A DNA stretch of 64,000 nt, taken from Thermohalobaculum sp039033215 (GTDB taxonomy: Bacteria > Pseudomonadota > Alphaproteobacteria > Rhodobacterales > Rhodobacteraceae). The stretch's first letter is position 1. Each line of letters starts with the position of its first letter. This document shows positions 16,419-24,382 of the stretch, piece after piece. The stretch lies in NCBI GenBank assembly GCA_039033215.1, contig JBCCDA010000013.1:1-64000 (forward strand), read 5' to 3'. The notes under the pieces were generated by a model, which was given only the letters and a program-made list of their open reading frames with translations, did no database searches and was not told where the DNA came from. The position numbers were made by a program, and so were the translations under genes.

Positions 16419-16815
16419 CGATCAGGAGGCCGCCATCGTCCTTTGAGAACGGACCGGCCGGCCATTGGTCCAGCAGCTCCAGCACTGCCTCCGCTGGCCG
16501 ACAGAGCCGGACGCCGTTCGCTGTGCAGACAATCGGGCGATTGACCAGGATCGGGTGCGCCAGCATGTGATCCAGTAGCACATCGTCCGGCAGGGCCTCA
16601 TCCAGCAGGCCGAGCGCCTCGGCAGGCGATCTGGTCTTGCGCAAAGCGCTCCTCGGTGTCAGCCCCGCCGCGGCAAAGAGTGCCAGCAGCTGCGGCCGCG
16701 TCCAGCCCTCCTTGAGATACTCGATCACGGTCGGCTTATACCCCGCCGCCTCGATGATCCGGAGCACGGTCCGCGAGGTCCCGCAGTCGGGGTTATGGTG
16801 GATGACGATGGTCAT
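16393..16815 (-). CDS. arsC: Arsenate reductase, glutaredoxin-dependent ArsC type
   Basis: 140-residue ArsC of the Grx-linked class with catalytic Cys11 in HHNPDCGTSR. The arsenate-binding arginines fit LVNRPIV and the C-terminal region. It would reduce arsenate to arsenite using glutathione/glutaredoxin, or act as the related YfgD/Spx-type reductase. No ars efflux or ArsR gene is nearby, so a resistance role is not shown. It overlaps the following acyl-CoA synthetase gene by 26 bases, suggesting one transcript. Confidence 0.85.
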   Translation of the reverse strand: MTIVIHHNPDCGTSRTVLRIIEAAGYKPTVIEYLKEGWTRPQLLALFAAAGLTPRSALRKTRSPAEALGLLDEALPDDVLLDHMLAHPILVNRPIVCTANGVRLCRPAEAVLELLDQWPAGPFSKDDGGLLIDAEGNRVA

Positions 16816-16869
16816 CGTGGCCTCCGTCTCTCTAGTCCCGAGCCTTCAAAACATCGGCACCACCTGCAT

Positions 16870-16892
16870 GAGGTATTTTTGGCCAGATGAAG
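16870..16892 (-). repeat. CTTCATCTGGCC box, copy 2
   Basis: On the minus strand the 23-bp box lies 55 bases before the arsC start, the same relation to a downstream gene as copies 1 and 4. No strong hairpin follows. The whole gap 16816-17134 (319 bp) holds only this box and the opposed copy at 17026; no gene is evident in it. Confidence 0.65.
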
Positions 16893-17025
16893 CAAGGGTT
16901 TCTTAACCAGCGGGACACAACGTCCCCGTGCGGTACAGGCTGAGGAGCCGATGACCGCGCCAGGTGAAGCCCCGTCGCTGATGCGCGCTGCGCCCCAGGC
17001 GACGGGGTGGATCTCGAATTTGCCT

Positions 17026-17048
17026 CTTCATCTGGCCAGAAATACCTG
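17026..17048 (+). repeat. CTTCATCTGGCC box, copy 3
   Basis: Plus-strand copy (CTTCATCTGGCCAGAAATAC, then CTG) facing the opposite way to the box at 16870, 133 bases apart. A short near-palindrome GCACCCCTGGGGT follows at the place where copies 1 and 4 have their hairpin. It points into the 3' end of the acyl-CoA dehydrogenase gene, so unlike the other copies it does not precede a gene start. Confidence 0.6.
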
Positions 17049-17134
17049 CCTGACGGCACCCCTGGGGTCGCGCTCAGCTGCAGGCGCGCGAAGCGAACGT
17101 TGCAGCCGGTCGGCGCCGAAGGCGTCGACAATTC

Positions 17135-18295
17135 TTATGCTCCAAGTGGTCGCAACAGATCCCGACTGATAATGTGGCGCTGGATCTCTGACGTTCCGTC
17201 CCAGATCCGCTCGACGCGCGCATCCCGCCAGAACCGGGCGAGCGGCAGGTCGTCCATCAGCCCCATCCCGCCGTGGATCTGGATGGCAACGTCGGTCACG
17301 CGGGCCAGCATCTCGGAGGCGTAGAGTTTGGCCGAGGCGATCTCCCTATTGGCCGGCAGGTCCTGGTCAAGCCGCCAGGCGCTGGCGAGCGTCAGGAAAT
17401 CGGCGGCATCGATCTCGGTGATCATGTCGGCCAACTGGAACGACACCCCCTGGAACTTGCCGATCGCTTGCCCGAACTGGCGGCGCTCGGCGGCATAGGT
17501 CAGCGCATGGTCGAAGACCCGGCGCGCGCGGCCCACGGACATGGCCGCCACCGTGATCCGGGTCGCATAAAGCCACTCGTTCATCACGGCGAAACCGCCG
17601 TCGACCTGGCCCAGCACCGCCTCATCCGGGAGGCGGCAATCCTCGAACCGCAGGATCATGTTCTTGTAGCCGCGGTGGGAGACCGACGAATAGCCGTCCG
17701 CGATCTCGAAACCCGGATGGCCCCGGTCGACCAGGAAACAGGTGATCCGCTTCTTGGGTCCCTTGGGAGTGTCGTCCTCGCCGGTGGCGACGAAGACAAT
17801 CACGAAATCCGCGTGCTCGGCGCCCGAGATGAAATGCTTGGTGCCGTTGACGACCCAGTCGCCCCCGTCCCTGACCGCCGTGCACTTCATGCCCCGCACG
17901 TCGCTCCCGGCATCGGGTTCGGTCATGGCCAGCGCGTCCATCTTCTCGCCCCGGACCGCGGGCAGCAGGTAGCGCTCGATCTGCTCGCCCTCGCAGGCCA
18001 TCAGGATGTTCTGGGGCCGCCCGAAGAAATGGTTGAGCGCCATCGAGCCCCGCCCGAGCTCGCGTTCCACCAGCGCGAACTCCAGGTGCGAGAGGCCCGC
18101 GCCACCCACGCTTTCAGGAAAGTTGCAGGCATAAAAGCCGAGCTCGATGGTCTTCGCCTTGATCGCCTCGGCCACGTCTTCGGGCACCTCTCCCGTACGC
18201 TCGACGAGATCCTCGTGGGGATAGATCTCGTTCTCGACAAAGGAACGCACCGTCGAGACGATCATCTCCTGCTCTTCTGTCAGGCCGAAGTTCAT
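17135..18295 (-). CDS. Acyl-CoA dehydrogenase
   Basis: 386-residue FAD flavoenzyme. Features: an N-terminal helical domain (LTEEQEMIVSTVRSF), the FAD-binding signature ALAMTEPDAGSDVRGMKCTA, the C-terminal Arg-containing ERRQFGQAIGKFQ, and the signature IQIHGGMGLMDDLPLARFWRDAR. Candidate catalytic Glu is in RIWDGTSEIQ, where a Glu-to-Gly change shifts the usual YEGTSE to WDGTSE, so catalytic-base placement should be checked. The start at MNFGLTEEQ follows GGAG; the longer frame to 18340 lacks support. Confidence 0.9.
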   Translation of the reverse strand: MNFGLTEEQEMIVSTVRSFVENEIYPHEDLVERTGEVPEDVAEAIKAKTIELGFYACNFPESVGGAGLSHLEFALVERELGRGSMALNHFFGRPQNILMACEGEQIERYLLPAVRGEKMDALAMTEPDAGSDVRGMKCTAVRDGGDWVVNGTKHFISGAEHADFVIVFVATGEDDTPKGPKKRITCFLVDRGHPGFEIADGYSSVSHRGYKNMILRFEDCRLPDEAVLGQVDGGFAVMNEWLYATRITVAAMSVGRARRVFDHALTYAAERRQFGQAIGKFQGVSFQLADMITEIDAADFLTLASAWRLDQDLPANREIASAKLYASEMLARVTDVAIQIHGGMGLMDDLPLARFWRDARVERIWDGTSEIQRHIISRDLLRPLGA

Positions 18296-18357
18296 GGGCG
18301 TTGGTCTCCGATTAAGGTCTTGGCTGTTGACTGACCGCACATAGCAAGGGGGCTGGC

Positions 18358-18927
18358 ATGCGGACGATCACGATGTTTCTGGCGGGACTGTTGGCGATGT
18401 ATGCGCCATCCGTGGCCGCGCCCGGCACGCAGGTCTGGGACTACAAGAATTGGACCGTCGCGGTCGAGGCCGTCGATACCGGCGAGGATCTTCGCATCAC
18501 CTGCAGGGCCTGGACCGGTGGGGACGGCCAACCCCGCCTCGTGATCGAGGTCTCCAACGGCGATGCGCTGCCGCCGCACCACTACCCGCTCCCGCACCTT
18601 TACGAGAGCGCGCCGCGCGGCCATCGCACCATGCTGTTCGACGGCGCCTGGGTGATGTTCGAGGTGGACGTGCTGGTCGAGCCGGACCTGCCCTGGCGCG
18701 CCGAGGGCGAGGCCCAGGCCTGGTATGACGATGACGGCATCCTGCAGGCCGTGGCGCGGCCCTTTGGCAACGGGCTCGATCTGCTGGCGGTGATGCGTGA
18801 GGCCGGGACGCTCTGGGTCACGCTCGACAGCGAGGTGGTCTATGCCGCCTCGCTCAGCGGGTTTACTGCCGCCTATGGAAAGATGGCCGAACAATGTGGC
18901 TTCCCCACGGTAGGCGTGATCGACTGA
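18358..18927 (+). CDS. Hypothetical periplasmic protein
   Basis: 189 residues with an N-terminal signal peptide (MRTITMFLAGLLAMYAPSVAA). The mature part begins with VWDYKNWTVAVEA and contains two Cys (TCRAWTGGDG and EQCGFPTV) that could form a disulphide. The opening WxYKNWTV pattern weakly recalls periplasmic IalB-like proteins. I do not recognise a defined domain. It is divergent from the acyl-CoA dehydrogenase and convergent with the next gene. Confidence 0.7.
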   Translation: MRTITMFLAGLLAMYAPSVAAPGTQVWDYKNWTVAVEAVDTGEDLRITCRAWTGGDGQPRLVIEVSNGDALPPHHYPLPHLYESAPRGHRTMLFDGAWVMFEVDVLVEPDLPWRAEGEAQAWYDDDGILQAVARPFGNGLDLLAVMREAGTLWVTLDSEVVYAASLSGFTAAYGKMAEQCGFPTVGVID

Positions 18928-18946
18928 ACCCCGCCTGCCTCCCGGC

Positions 18947-19546
18947 TCACCGCACCTTGTGCGGGTCGTGCTCGGGAAGAAGCGCGGCAATGTACTCACG
19001 ATCTTTCCAGGCTGGCTTGGGTAGCGGCTTGTCTGTTTGCGGCAAGAATTCCGACGGCGTGTCGCTGGCGAGGTCGGGGATGTAGCGCGGGCAGTTCGGG
19101 AAGATCTCGCGCGCCTCCAACCGGATCATGACCTTCGCACCTGGGTAGTCCCCGAGGCGCGGGTGATCGTGGATCAGCTCGGCGGTGCCATTGACGCGCA
19201 GCCGGTAGGACGTGCCGTCCATGTGAATGAACAGGAGGCCCGCGCGTCCGGACCCAAGGATGTTGCCCAGCGAACGATACATCGAGTTGCCGTCGAAGTC
19301 CGGCCACTCCAGCGTTGTCGGCCCGGTGACCCTGACGAATCCCGGAGGCCCGCCCTTGAAGGAACAATCCACGCTCTCGCCGTGGGCCGTTGCCAGGAAG
19401 AAGAAGGTAGCACTTTCGATCTGCTCGACCTGCTCGGGCCCGAGCTCGGGCAACCGGCGGTGCTTCTCCAGCGCATCGGCGATCCGCCGCCCGTCGAAAC
19501 GGTCCTGAAGCTGCCGGTGCTGATCGTGGAACATGGACTTTGTCAT
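18947..19546 (-). CDS. Pyridoxamine 5'-phosphate oxidase family protein
   Basis: 199-residue FMN-binding split-barrel protein. The core segment FFFLATAHGESVDCSFKGGPPGFVRV and the following SLGNILGSGRAGLLFIHMDG fit PNPOx-like general stress flavoproteins of the Rhodobacterales/Rhizobiales type rather than PdxH itself. Substrate unknown. Start MTKSMFHDQH follows a GGGGG stretch; the upstream 18 codons look non-coding. It is at the 3' end of the minus-strand carnitine block but may be independent. Confidence 0.8.
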   Translation of the reverse strand: MTKSMFHDQHRQLQDRFDGRRIADALEKHRRLPELGPEQVEQIESATFFFLATAHGESVDCSFKGGPPGFVRVTGPTTLEWPDFDGNSMYRSLGNILGSGRAGLLFIHMDGTSYRLRVNGTAELIHDHPRLGDYPGAKVMIRLEAREIFPNCPRYIPDLASDTPSEFLPQTDKPLPKPAWKDREYIAALLPEHDPHKVR

Positions 19547-19641
19547 AGTGCCCCCAGGTAAACGCGCCAGCACGATGGCGGGGTCTCCCCGTGCCTTCAA
19601 GACCCTTGCGGACGATTTCGGCGGCGTCTGGACGGCTGGCC

Positions 19642-20403
19642 CTAGATGCGGGGATCGGGGTTGAAGGTGTGCCCATCCACGGCGATCACCTGGCCCGAGA
19701 CGAAGCGAGCCCCGTCCGAGGCGAGGAACACGGCCATCGCGGCGATGTCGCCGCTTTCGACCCAGGTGCGCATCGATGAGCCCGATGCGTATCCCTGGTA
19801 GATGTCGTCACGCGACAGGCCCTTGGCGTCAGCCTCGCGCGACATGACCGCTTCCATCCGCGGGCCCTCGACCGCGCCGGGTGCGAGGGCATTGACGCGG
19901 ATACCGTGCGGGCCCAGCTCCATCGCCAGCGTCTTCATGAGGCCGATCACTGCCCATTTCGCCGCCGCATAGGGCGCGCGCTGGGGATAGCCGAAGAGCC
20001 CTGCCGTCGAGGTGGTCAGCACCATCGTGCCGGCGCGCTCTGCCTTCATGATCGGGGCCGCGTGTTTCGCCGCGAGGAACGCCCCCTCGAGGTTCACCGA
20101 CACGCAGCGGCGCCAATCGTCCAGCGCGATGTCCTCGACCAGCGCCGTAGGCCCGGCAATCCCTGCGTTGGCGCAGAGAACATCAAGCCCGCCCCAGACC
20201 GATCGGATCTCTGCAAACACCGCTGACACGGCTGCCTCGTCCGTGACGTCCGCCCGGGTTCGGCGCCAGCTCTCGGGACAGGCCGCCAGCGCCTCGGCAT
20301 CCACGTCCGTCACCCAGACCTGCGCGCCTGCTGCACAAAAAGCCTCTGCCATTGCCCGCCCGATGCCGGACGCCCCGGCCGTGATCAGAACGCGTTGCGT
20401 CAC
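19642..20403 (-). CDS. SDR family oxidoreductase
   Basis: 253-residue classical short-chain dehydrogenase. Cofactor motif ITAGASGIGRAMAEAF, structural CANAGIAG (NAG motif), catalytic Ser in LTTSTAGLFG, Tyr and Lys in YAAAKWAV, then the PG motif LAPGAVEGP. The Asp in VTDVDAE after beta-2 suggests NAD(H). Its start overlaps the stop of the FrhB-like gene by four bases (ATGA), so the two are co-translated and may act on the same substrate; which one is not known. Confidence 0.9.
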   Translation of the reverse strand: MTQRVLITAGASGIGRAMAEAFCAAGAQVWVTDVDAEALAACPESWRRTRADVTDEAAVSAVFAEIRSVWGGLDVLCANAGIAGPTALVEDIALDDWRRCVSVNLEGAFLAAKHAAPIMKAERAGTMVLTTSTAGLFGYPQRAPYAAAKWAVIGLMKTLAMELGPHGIRVNALAPGAVEGPRMEAVMSREADAKGLSRDDIYQGYASGSSMRTWVESGDIAAMAVFLASDGARFVSGQVIAVDGHTFNPDPRI

Positions 20404-21650
20404 GTGCTTTCCTCCGGGGCTGGTTCCGTGCCGCGGCCGGAGCGCACCCTATCCCGGGTGCCGCGCGCCTGCCGAAGCAGTGCATCGAAGGGCTGGCGCC
20501 GCGCGAGGTCGGCGGTGCCCAGGCCCCTTGCCTCTGGCGCCACACCCGTGGCAGCGCGCTGTCCGACAAGGCGCGCCCAGACGGCGAGCCGCTTGCGGGA
20601 CTGGTGAGGCTGGAAATCCTCGAAGTCGTCGGCGCCGATGGGCGTGTCCAGGACCACGGCGCCCGCCGCGACGGCACTGGTCAGGAGTTGCTCTCCCACC
20701 GGGGTGCGCGTCATGACGGCATTGAAGCCCGCGTCCTCGCCCTCCGGCCCGCCACCAGGCCAGCAGTCGAACGAAACCACGTCGGCCGCCATGCCTATTG
20801 CATCGGGGCAGATCTTGCAGCGGTGCTGCAGGGCCCAGGAGGTCTCGTCTTCCCAAAGCGCCTGATAGGTCGTCTCTGCGCGGCGGTCGTCGCGGTCGCG
20901 GGCGTAAGTTGGGCCAGGATTGCCGTAGCCGCGATAGCGAAGTTCGGTGACGTCCTCCTCCGCCATGCCCCATCCTGCCAGCAGATCAGCGGTCTTGCGA
21001 AAGTCAGAGGCGCCGCCGCACATGATGGTCAGCCGGTGTGTCAGGGCGTCTGCCAACCAGTCCTGGCGTTGGGCAAGCAGCCGGATGGCCGAGACATCAC
21101 AGGGTTTGCCGACGAAGGCGAACCTCTGGCCTTGGTCTGCGAGGGTGCGGGCTTCCGTCAGACCCTCGAGCGGGGCGGCGGGGGCATACCATGAGCCACC
21201 GCTATCGGCGGCTTCCTCCGGTGTACGGCTGATCCGGTAGCGCCCTCGGGTCGGGCGGTCCGGGTCGGGGCCGAGGTGCAGGATGAAATCGGCCTGGCCA
21301 GTATCCAGGAGGTGGGCAGAAAGCGCGCTCAGCACGCCGCCGGTCGAGGCCCGGTGACGTAGCTCCGGATCCCCCGCCCAACCGATGTGGGCGCGGTGCC
21401 AGTATCCCCAGATCGGGTCGGCGTGCGCGCCCTCCCCGGCCTCGCTGGCGTCAAGCCCACCGGCCACCAGAGCAGGGCAGGCGGCGGCCGCATCTGCCGC
21501 CGAGGCGGGGCCGAGATCGCCGACCGTAACCGGGCGCATCCGCGCCTCCGGCGTCCAGGCCATGCGGATCGCCCCACCCGAGACCGCCGCACAGAGACCA
21601 CAGCCGATGCAGGCGCCCGACTGGACGATCTGGTCTGCGTCAAACTCCAT
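20400..21650 (-). CDS. FrhB/FdhB-like Fe-S flavoprotein (coenzyme F420 hydrogenase beta-subunit family)
   Basis: 416 residues. An N-terminal ferredoxin-like motif GACIGCGLC (Cys14, Cys17, Cys20) with CPAL near residue 59 would bind a 4Fe-4S cluster. It is followed by the FrhB N domain (HRASTGGVLSALSAHLL) and the FrhB C domain with GKPCDVSAIR and CKICPD. In archaea this family reduces F420; bacterial relatives oxidise or reduce other acceptors, and F420 need not be involved. The gene starts four bases after the carnitine dehydrogenase stop, so a role linked to that pathway or to the adjacent SDR is plausible but unproven. Confidence 0.85.
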   Translation of the reverse strand: MEFDADQIVQSGACIGCGLCAAVSGGAIRMAWTPEARMRPVTVGDLGPASAADAAAACPALVAGGLDASEAGEGAHADPIWGYWHRAHIGWAGDPELRHRASTGGVLSALSAHLLDTGQADFILHLGPDPDRPTRGRYRISRTPEEAADSGGSWYAPAAPLEGLTEARTLADQGQRFAFVGKPCDVSAIRLLAQRQDWLADALTHRLTIMCGGASDFRKTADLLAGWGMAEEDVTELRYRGYGNPGPTYARDRDDRRAETTYQALWEDETSWALQHRCKICPDAIGMAADVVSFDCWPGGGPEGEDAGFNAVMTRTPVGEQLLTSAVAAGAVVLDTPIGADDFEDFQPHQSRKRLAVWARLVGQRAATGVAPEARGLGTADLARRQPFDALLRQARGTRDRVRSGRGTEPAPEEST

Positions 21651-21653
21651 CCG

Positions 21654-23114
21654 TCAGGCCCGCACGCCGACGGCGCGCCCCACCCCATCGGGCGTCGGCA
21701 GCGCCGCGTGAAGGGCCGCGATCTTCTCGAGCTTTGCCGCGACGTGCGGCGCCGGGGGACAGGAAGCCCGGGTCTCCAGGCTCACGTGCAGCAGCATGTA
21801 CTCGCCCGTCGCCAGCACCCGACCATCGCCGTGGCGGAGCGTGTGGAAGAGATGCATCTTCTTCCCCTGCCCCAATACGACCTGGGTGTCGACCGTCACC
21901 GGTTCCTGCGCCGCAACTTCATCCAGGAACCGGATATGCCCCTCGACCGTGAAGTAGCTGAGCCCGCCCGCCACATACTCGGTGTCCGCCCCGATGATCT
22001 TCATCAGCCCGTCCGTCGCGTCCGAGAACACCTGGCCATAGCGGCTCTCGTTCATGTGGTTGTTGTAGTCTGTCCACTCGGTCGGCACCGTCCGGCTGAC
22101 GGTGCGCAGGGGTTGGCCGAGGTCCAGATCGGCCTCCACCGTGCCGCCCTTCGCGTAGAGGTCCTTCTCGTAGGCCGCCAGCGTGCGCCCGGCCCCCCAG
22201 TCGTTCGTCTTGAGGGACTGCATGATTGCGATCAGGTTGTCATCGCGGATCGCCTCGAGCTCGCGGGGGCCGAGATTGCCGGACTGCTGATCGCACTGGT
22301 CGCCGACCATGTCGACAAACGCGTCCGTCAGCTCGGGCACGTCCATCAGCTTGGTCCAGGGCCACTTGAGGCACGGCCCGAACATGGCCAGCATGCCGCG
22401 CATCCCCGCCTCGCCCCCGGCCAGGTGGAAGGTCTGCATGGTGCCCATCTGCGCCCAGCGCAGGCCGGGGCCGTAAGCAATGGCGGCGTCCAGCTCCTCG
22501 GCGGTGGCGACCTTGTCGTGGAGCAACCACAGCGCCTCGCGCCAGAGCGCCTCCTGCAGGCGATCCGACAGGAACCCCTCGATCTCGACCCGGCAGTGCA
22601 GAGGATGCATGCCGACGGAGGCATAGAAATCCCTGGCCCAGTCGATATGCCCGGGATCAGTCTGCTTTCCCGCCACCAGCTCGACCAGCGGCAGCAGATA
22701 GACCGGGTTGAACGGATGCGCGACGATCAGGCGGCCGGGGTTTGCCATCTGCGCCTGCAGCTCCGTCGGCATGATCCCCGACGTCGAGGACGCGATGACG
22801 CCCGTGGTGTTCACCGCCTCGATCTCGGCGTAGACGGAGTGCTTGACCTCCAGCCGCTCCGGCACGGCCTCGACGATCAGATCGGCGCCCTCGGCGGCTT
22901 CGGCCACCGATCCCGCCAGCGACCAGTCGGCCTTCGATGGCCGCGGGGCCATCGTCAGCTTGGCATAAGCCCGGTCGGCACCGGCCAGGACCTCGCCCAG
23001 CTTGCGCTCGGCCTGGGGGTCCGGGTCGAAGACGCGGGTCTCGATCCCGTTCTCGATCAGCCGGGCAAGCCAGCCGCCCCCGATCACGCCGCCGCCGATG
23101 ATTGCTGCTTTCAT
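21654..23114 (-). CDS. lcdH: L-carnitine dehydrogenase fused to betainyl-CoA thioesterase
   Basis: 486 residues in two parts. Residues 1 to about 315 are a 3-hydroxyacyl-CoA-dehydrogenase-type NAD enzyme (IGGGVIGGGW, VEAVPERLEVK, SSTSGIMPTEL, AHPFNPVYLLPLVEL). From about residue 340 a hotdog-fold 4HBT domain follows (TEWTDYNNHMNESRYGQVF). This bimodular form is known from bacterial carnitine degradation: it oxidises carnitine to 3-dehydrocarnitine, and the fused part hydrolyses betainyl-CoA made by the BKACE enzyme. A BKACE gene lies about 1.3 kb upstream on the same strand, which strongly supports this reading. Start is the ATG before KAAIIGGG. Confidence 0.88.
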   Translation of the reverse strand: MKAAIIGGGVIGGGWLARLIENGIETRVFDPDPQAERKLGEVLAGADRAYAKLTMAPRPSKADWSLAGSVAEAAEGADLIVEAVPERLEVKHSVYAEIEAVNTTGVIASSTSGIMPTELQAQMANPGRLIVAHPFNPVYLLPLVELVAGKQTDPGHIDWARDFYASVGMHPLHCRVEIEGFLSDRLQEALWREALWLLHDKVATAEELDAAIAYGPGLRWAQMGTMQTFHLAGGEAGMRGMLAMFGPCLKWPWTKLMDVPELTDAFVDMVGDQCDQQSGNLGPRELEAIRDDNLIAIMQSLKTNDWGAGRTLAAYEKDLYAKGGTVEADLDLGQPLRTVSRTVPTEWTDYNNHMNESRYGQVFSDATDGLMKIIGADTEYVAGGLSYFTVEGHIRFLDEVAAQEPVTVDTQVVLGQGKKMHLFHTLRHGDGRVLATGEYMLLHVSLETRASCPPAPHVAAKLEKIAALHAALPTPDGVGRAVGVRA

Positions 23115-23207
23115 GGCTCTCTCCCCGAAGCGTTTCGCGATCGATAGAATGGCCTTGCCACCCCGGTCTTCTCCTGCACCGACGCGGCAGATCGAAAAGC
23201 GACGCGC

Positions 23208-23843
23208 TCAGGCGGGAGGTTGCAGTGTCAGAGTGATGCGCGAGAGATCATAGCCGTTACGGCGGAGCACATCGTAGGCGGCTTCCAACCGCTCGGGCGG
23301 CAAGGTGGGCGTCCGGGCCAGGACCCAGCCGACGCTGCCCGAGGGCGTGCCCACGACCGCGACCTCGTAATCCGTGAAGAGGATCCAGTAATCGCCCTTA
23401 GCGAACGGCAGCCAGGGGACGAAGCTGACCTCCAGCCGGTCCGCCTCCGGCAGCGCCGCGGTGGCAATGCCCTCCACCACGTCGACGGGGCCGTCGAGGG
23501 TCCCCTCGCGGCAGGTGTTCACGACCTTGATGGTGCCGTCGGGGTTGCGGGAGTATTCGGCGGTGACCCCGACGCAGCCTTCCTCGAACCGGTTCGGGAA
23601 GCGCGCGATCTCGTACCAGAGGCCCTGGTAGCGGTCGATGTTCACCGGCCCGTTCGTCTGCATGGTAACAGTGGTGTCGCGATAGACGGGTGAGGAGCAT
23701 GCCGCGAGCAGCAGCAGGACCAGCCCGATGACGAGGAACATCCACCATGGCATCCGGTTCCCCGCAGCACCCGGCGACAGGGGGGCATGGCCCCGCCGCG
23801 CGGCGCGCCGTTGTTCCAGGGCTTTCATCTCGGAGTAGCGCAT
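23208..23843 (-). CDS. Lipocalin family lipoprotein (Blc-like)
   Basis: 211 residues. A lipoprotein signal (FLVIGLVLLLLAACSS, lipobox LAAC) is preceded by an unusual cytoplasmic N-terminal stretch of about 31 residues when the start at 23843 is used. That start has an excellent AGGAGG eight bases upstream. A second start at 23753 (MPWWMFLV), behind GGGGAACC, would give a normal lipoprotein precursor. The mature part has the lipocalin motif RYQGLWYEIARFPNRFEEGC, a later WVLARTP and two Cys. Blc-type lipocalins bind lipids or heme at the outer membrane. Confidence 0.85.
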   Translation of the reverse strand: MRYSEMKALEQRRAARRGHAPLSPGAAGNRMPWWMFLVIGLVLLLLAACSSPVYRDTTVTMQTNGPVNIDRYQGLWYEIARFPNRFEEGCVGVTAEYSRNPDGTIKVVNTCREGTLDGPVDVVEGIATAALPEADRLEVSFVPWLPFAKGDYWILFTDYEVAVVGTPSGSVGWVLARTPTLPPERLEAAYDVLRRNGYDLSRITLTLQPPA

Positions 23844-23883
23844 CACATCAGCCTCCTGTGCCGCGTGGTCGGCGTCAACCGAT

Positions 23884-24276
23884 TCACCTAATGGCAAGCC
23901 ACATGGCGATGCACCAAGGCGCCAGTGCCACACCTGCCCCGACCGAACAACGGAAGACGCGCAAGACTGAGTCTTCGCCCGTTCTACGCAACCATCGGGC
24001 GGCGAAGCTGAAGGCCCAGGTCCACACAAAGGCGCCGGCTACCCACGCAATCAAGAAAGGCGCCGCATCCGCCAAGCCACCGCAAAAAAGGCCACCGTTG
24101 CACTGATCTTCCCAAGCGCGACGAGCCACCCGTGCCAATTCGATCGACGCCAATACAGGGATCATCGACAAGCTGCCGCCTATCAACCAACCGACCCTAC
24201 CTGGGAGCTGCTGCTGCAGCCAAATCACGGGTGCTATCGCTTGGAAAGCACCGAGTGCGACGCCGAACCAGCCCAT
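23884..24276 (-). CDS. Hypothetical membrane protein
   Basis: 130 residues with about four hydrophobic segments (for example FGVALGAFQAIAPVIWL, VGWLIGGSLSMIPVLAS and FLIAWVAGAFVWTWAFSF). A central loop carries a Cys pair (CNGGLFCGG). GC content is lower and codon use less biased than in neighbouring genes, hinting at acquisition or weak selection. A GGGGTGA lies about seven bases before the ATG. No domain recognised. Confidence 0.55.
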   Translation of the reverse strand: MGWFGVALGAFQAIAPVIWLQQQLPGRVGWLIGGSLSMIPVLASIELARVARRAWEDQCNGGLFCGGLADAAPFLIAWVAGAFVWTWAFSFAARWLRRTGEDSVLRVFRCSVGAGVALAPWCIAMWLAIR

Positions 24277-24382
24277 TGCAAGTCACCCCACTATGCTCCT
24301 GACCAGGCACGTTGGGGTTTTGCATCGCTCGGACAACATCCTGCACTCTAAACCACGGGAAGCTGCAGAGCTTCTAACGCAA

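Noticed and set aside
13686..16544. Plus-strand frames opposite the VPLPA and acyl-CoA synthetase genes
   Set aside because: Shadow frames without ribosome sites; both minus-strand genes have signals and domains.
16393..16815. Arsenic resistance operon
   Set aside because: Only arsC is present; no arsR, arsB/acr3 or arsH nearby.
20400..21650. Evidence that the organism makes coenzyme F420
   Set aside because: FrhB-family proteins occur in many bacteria without F420; one family member is not enough.
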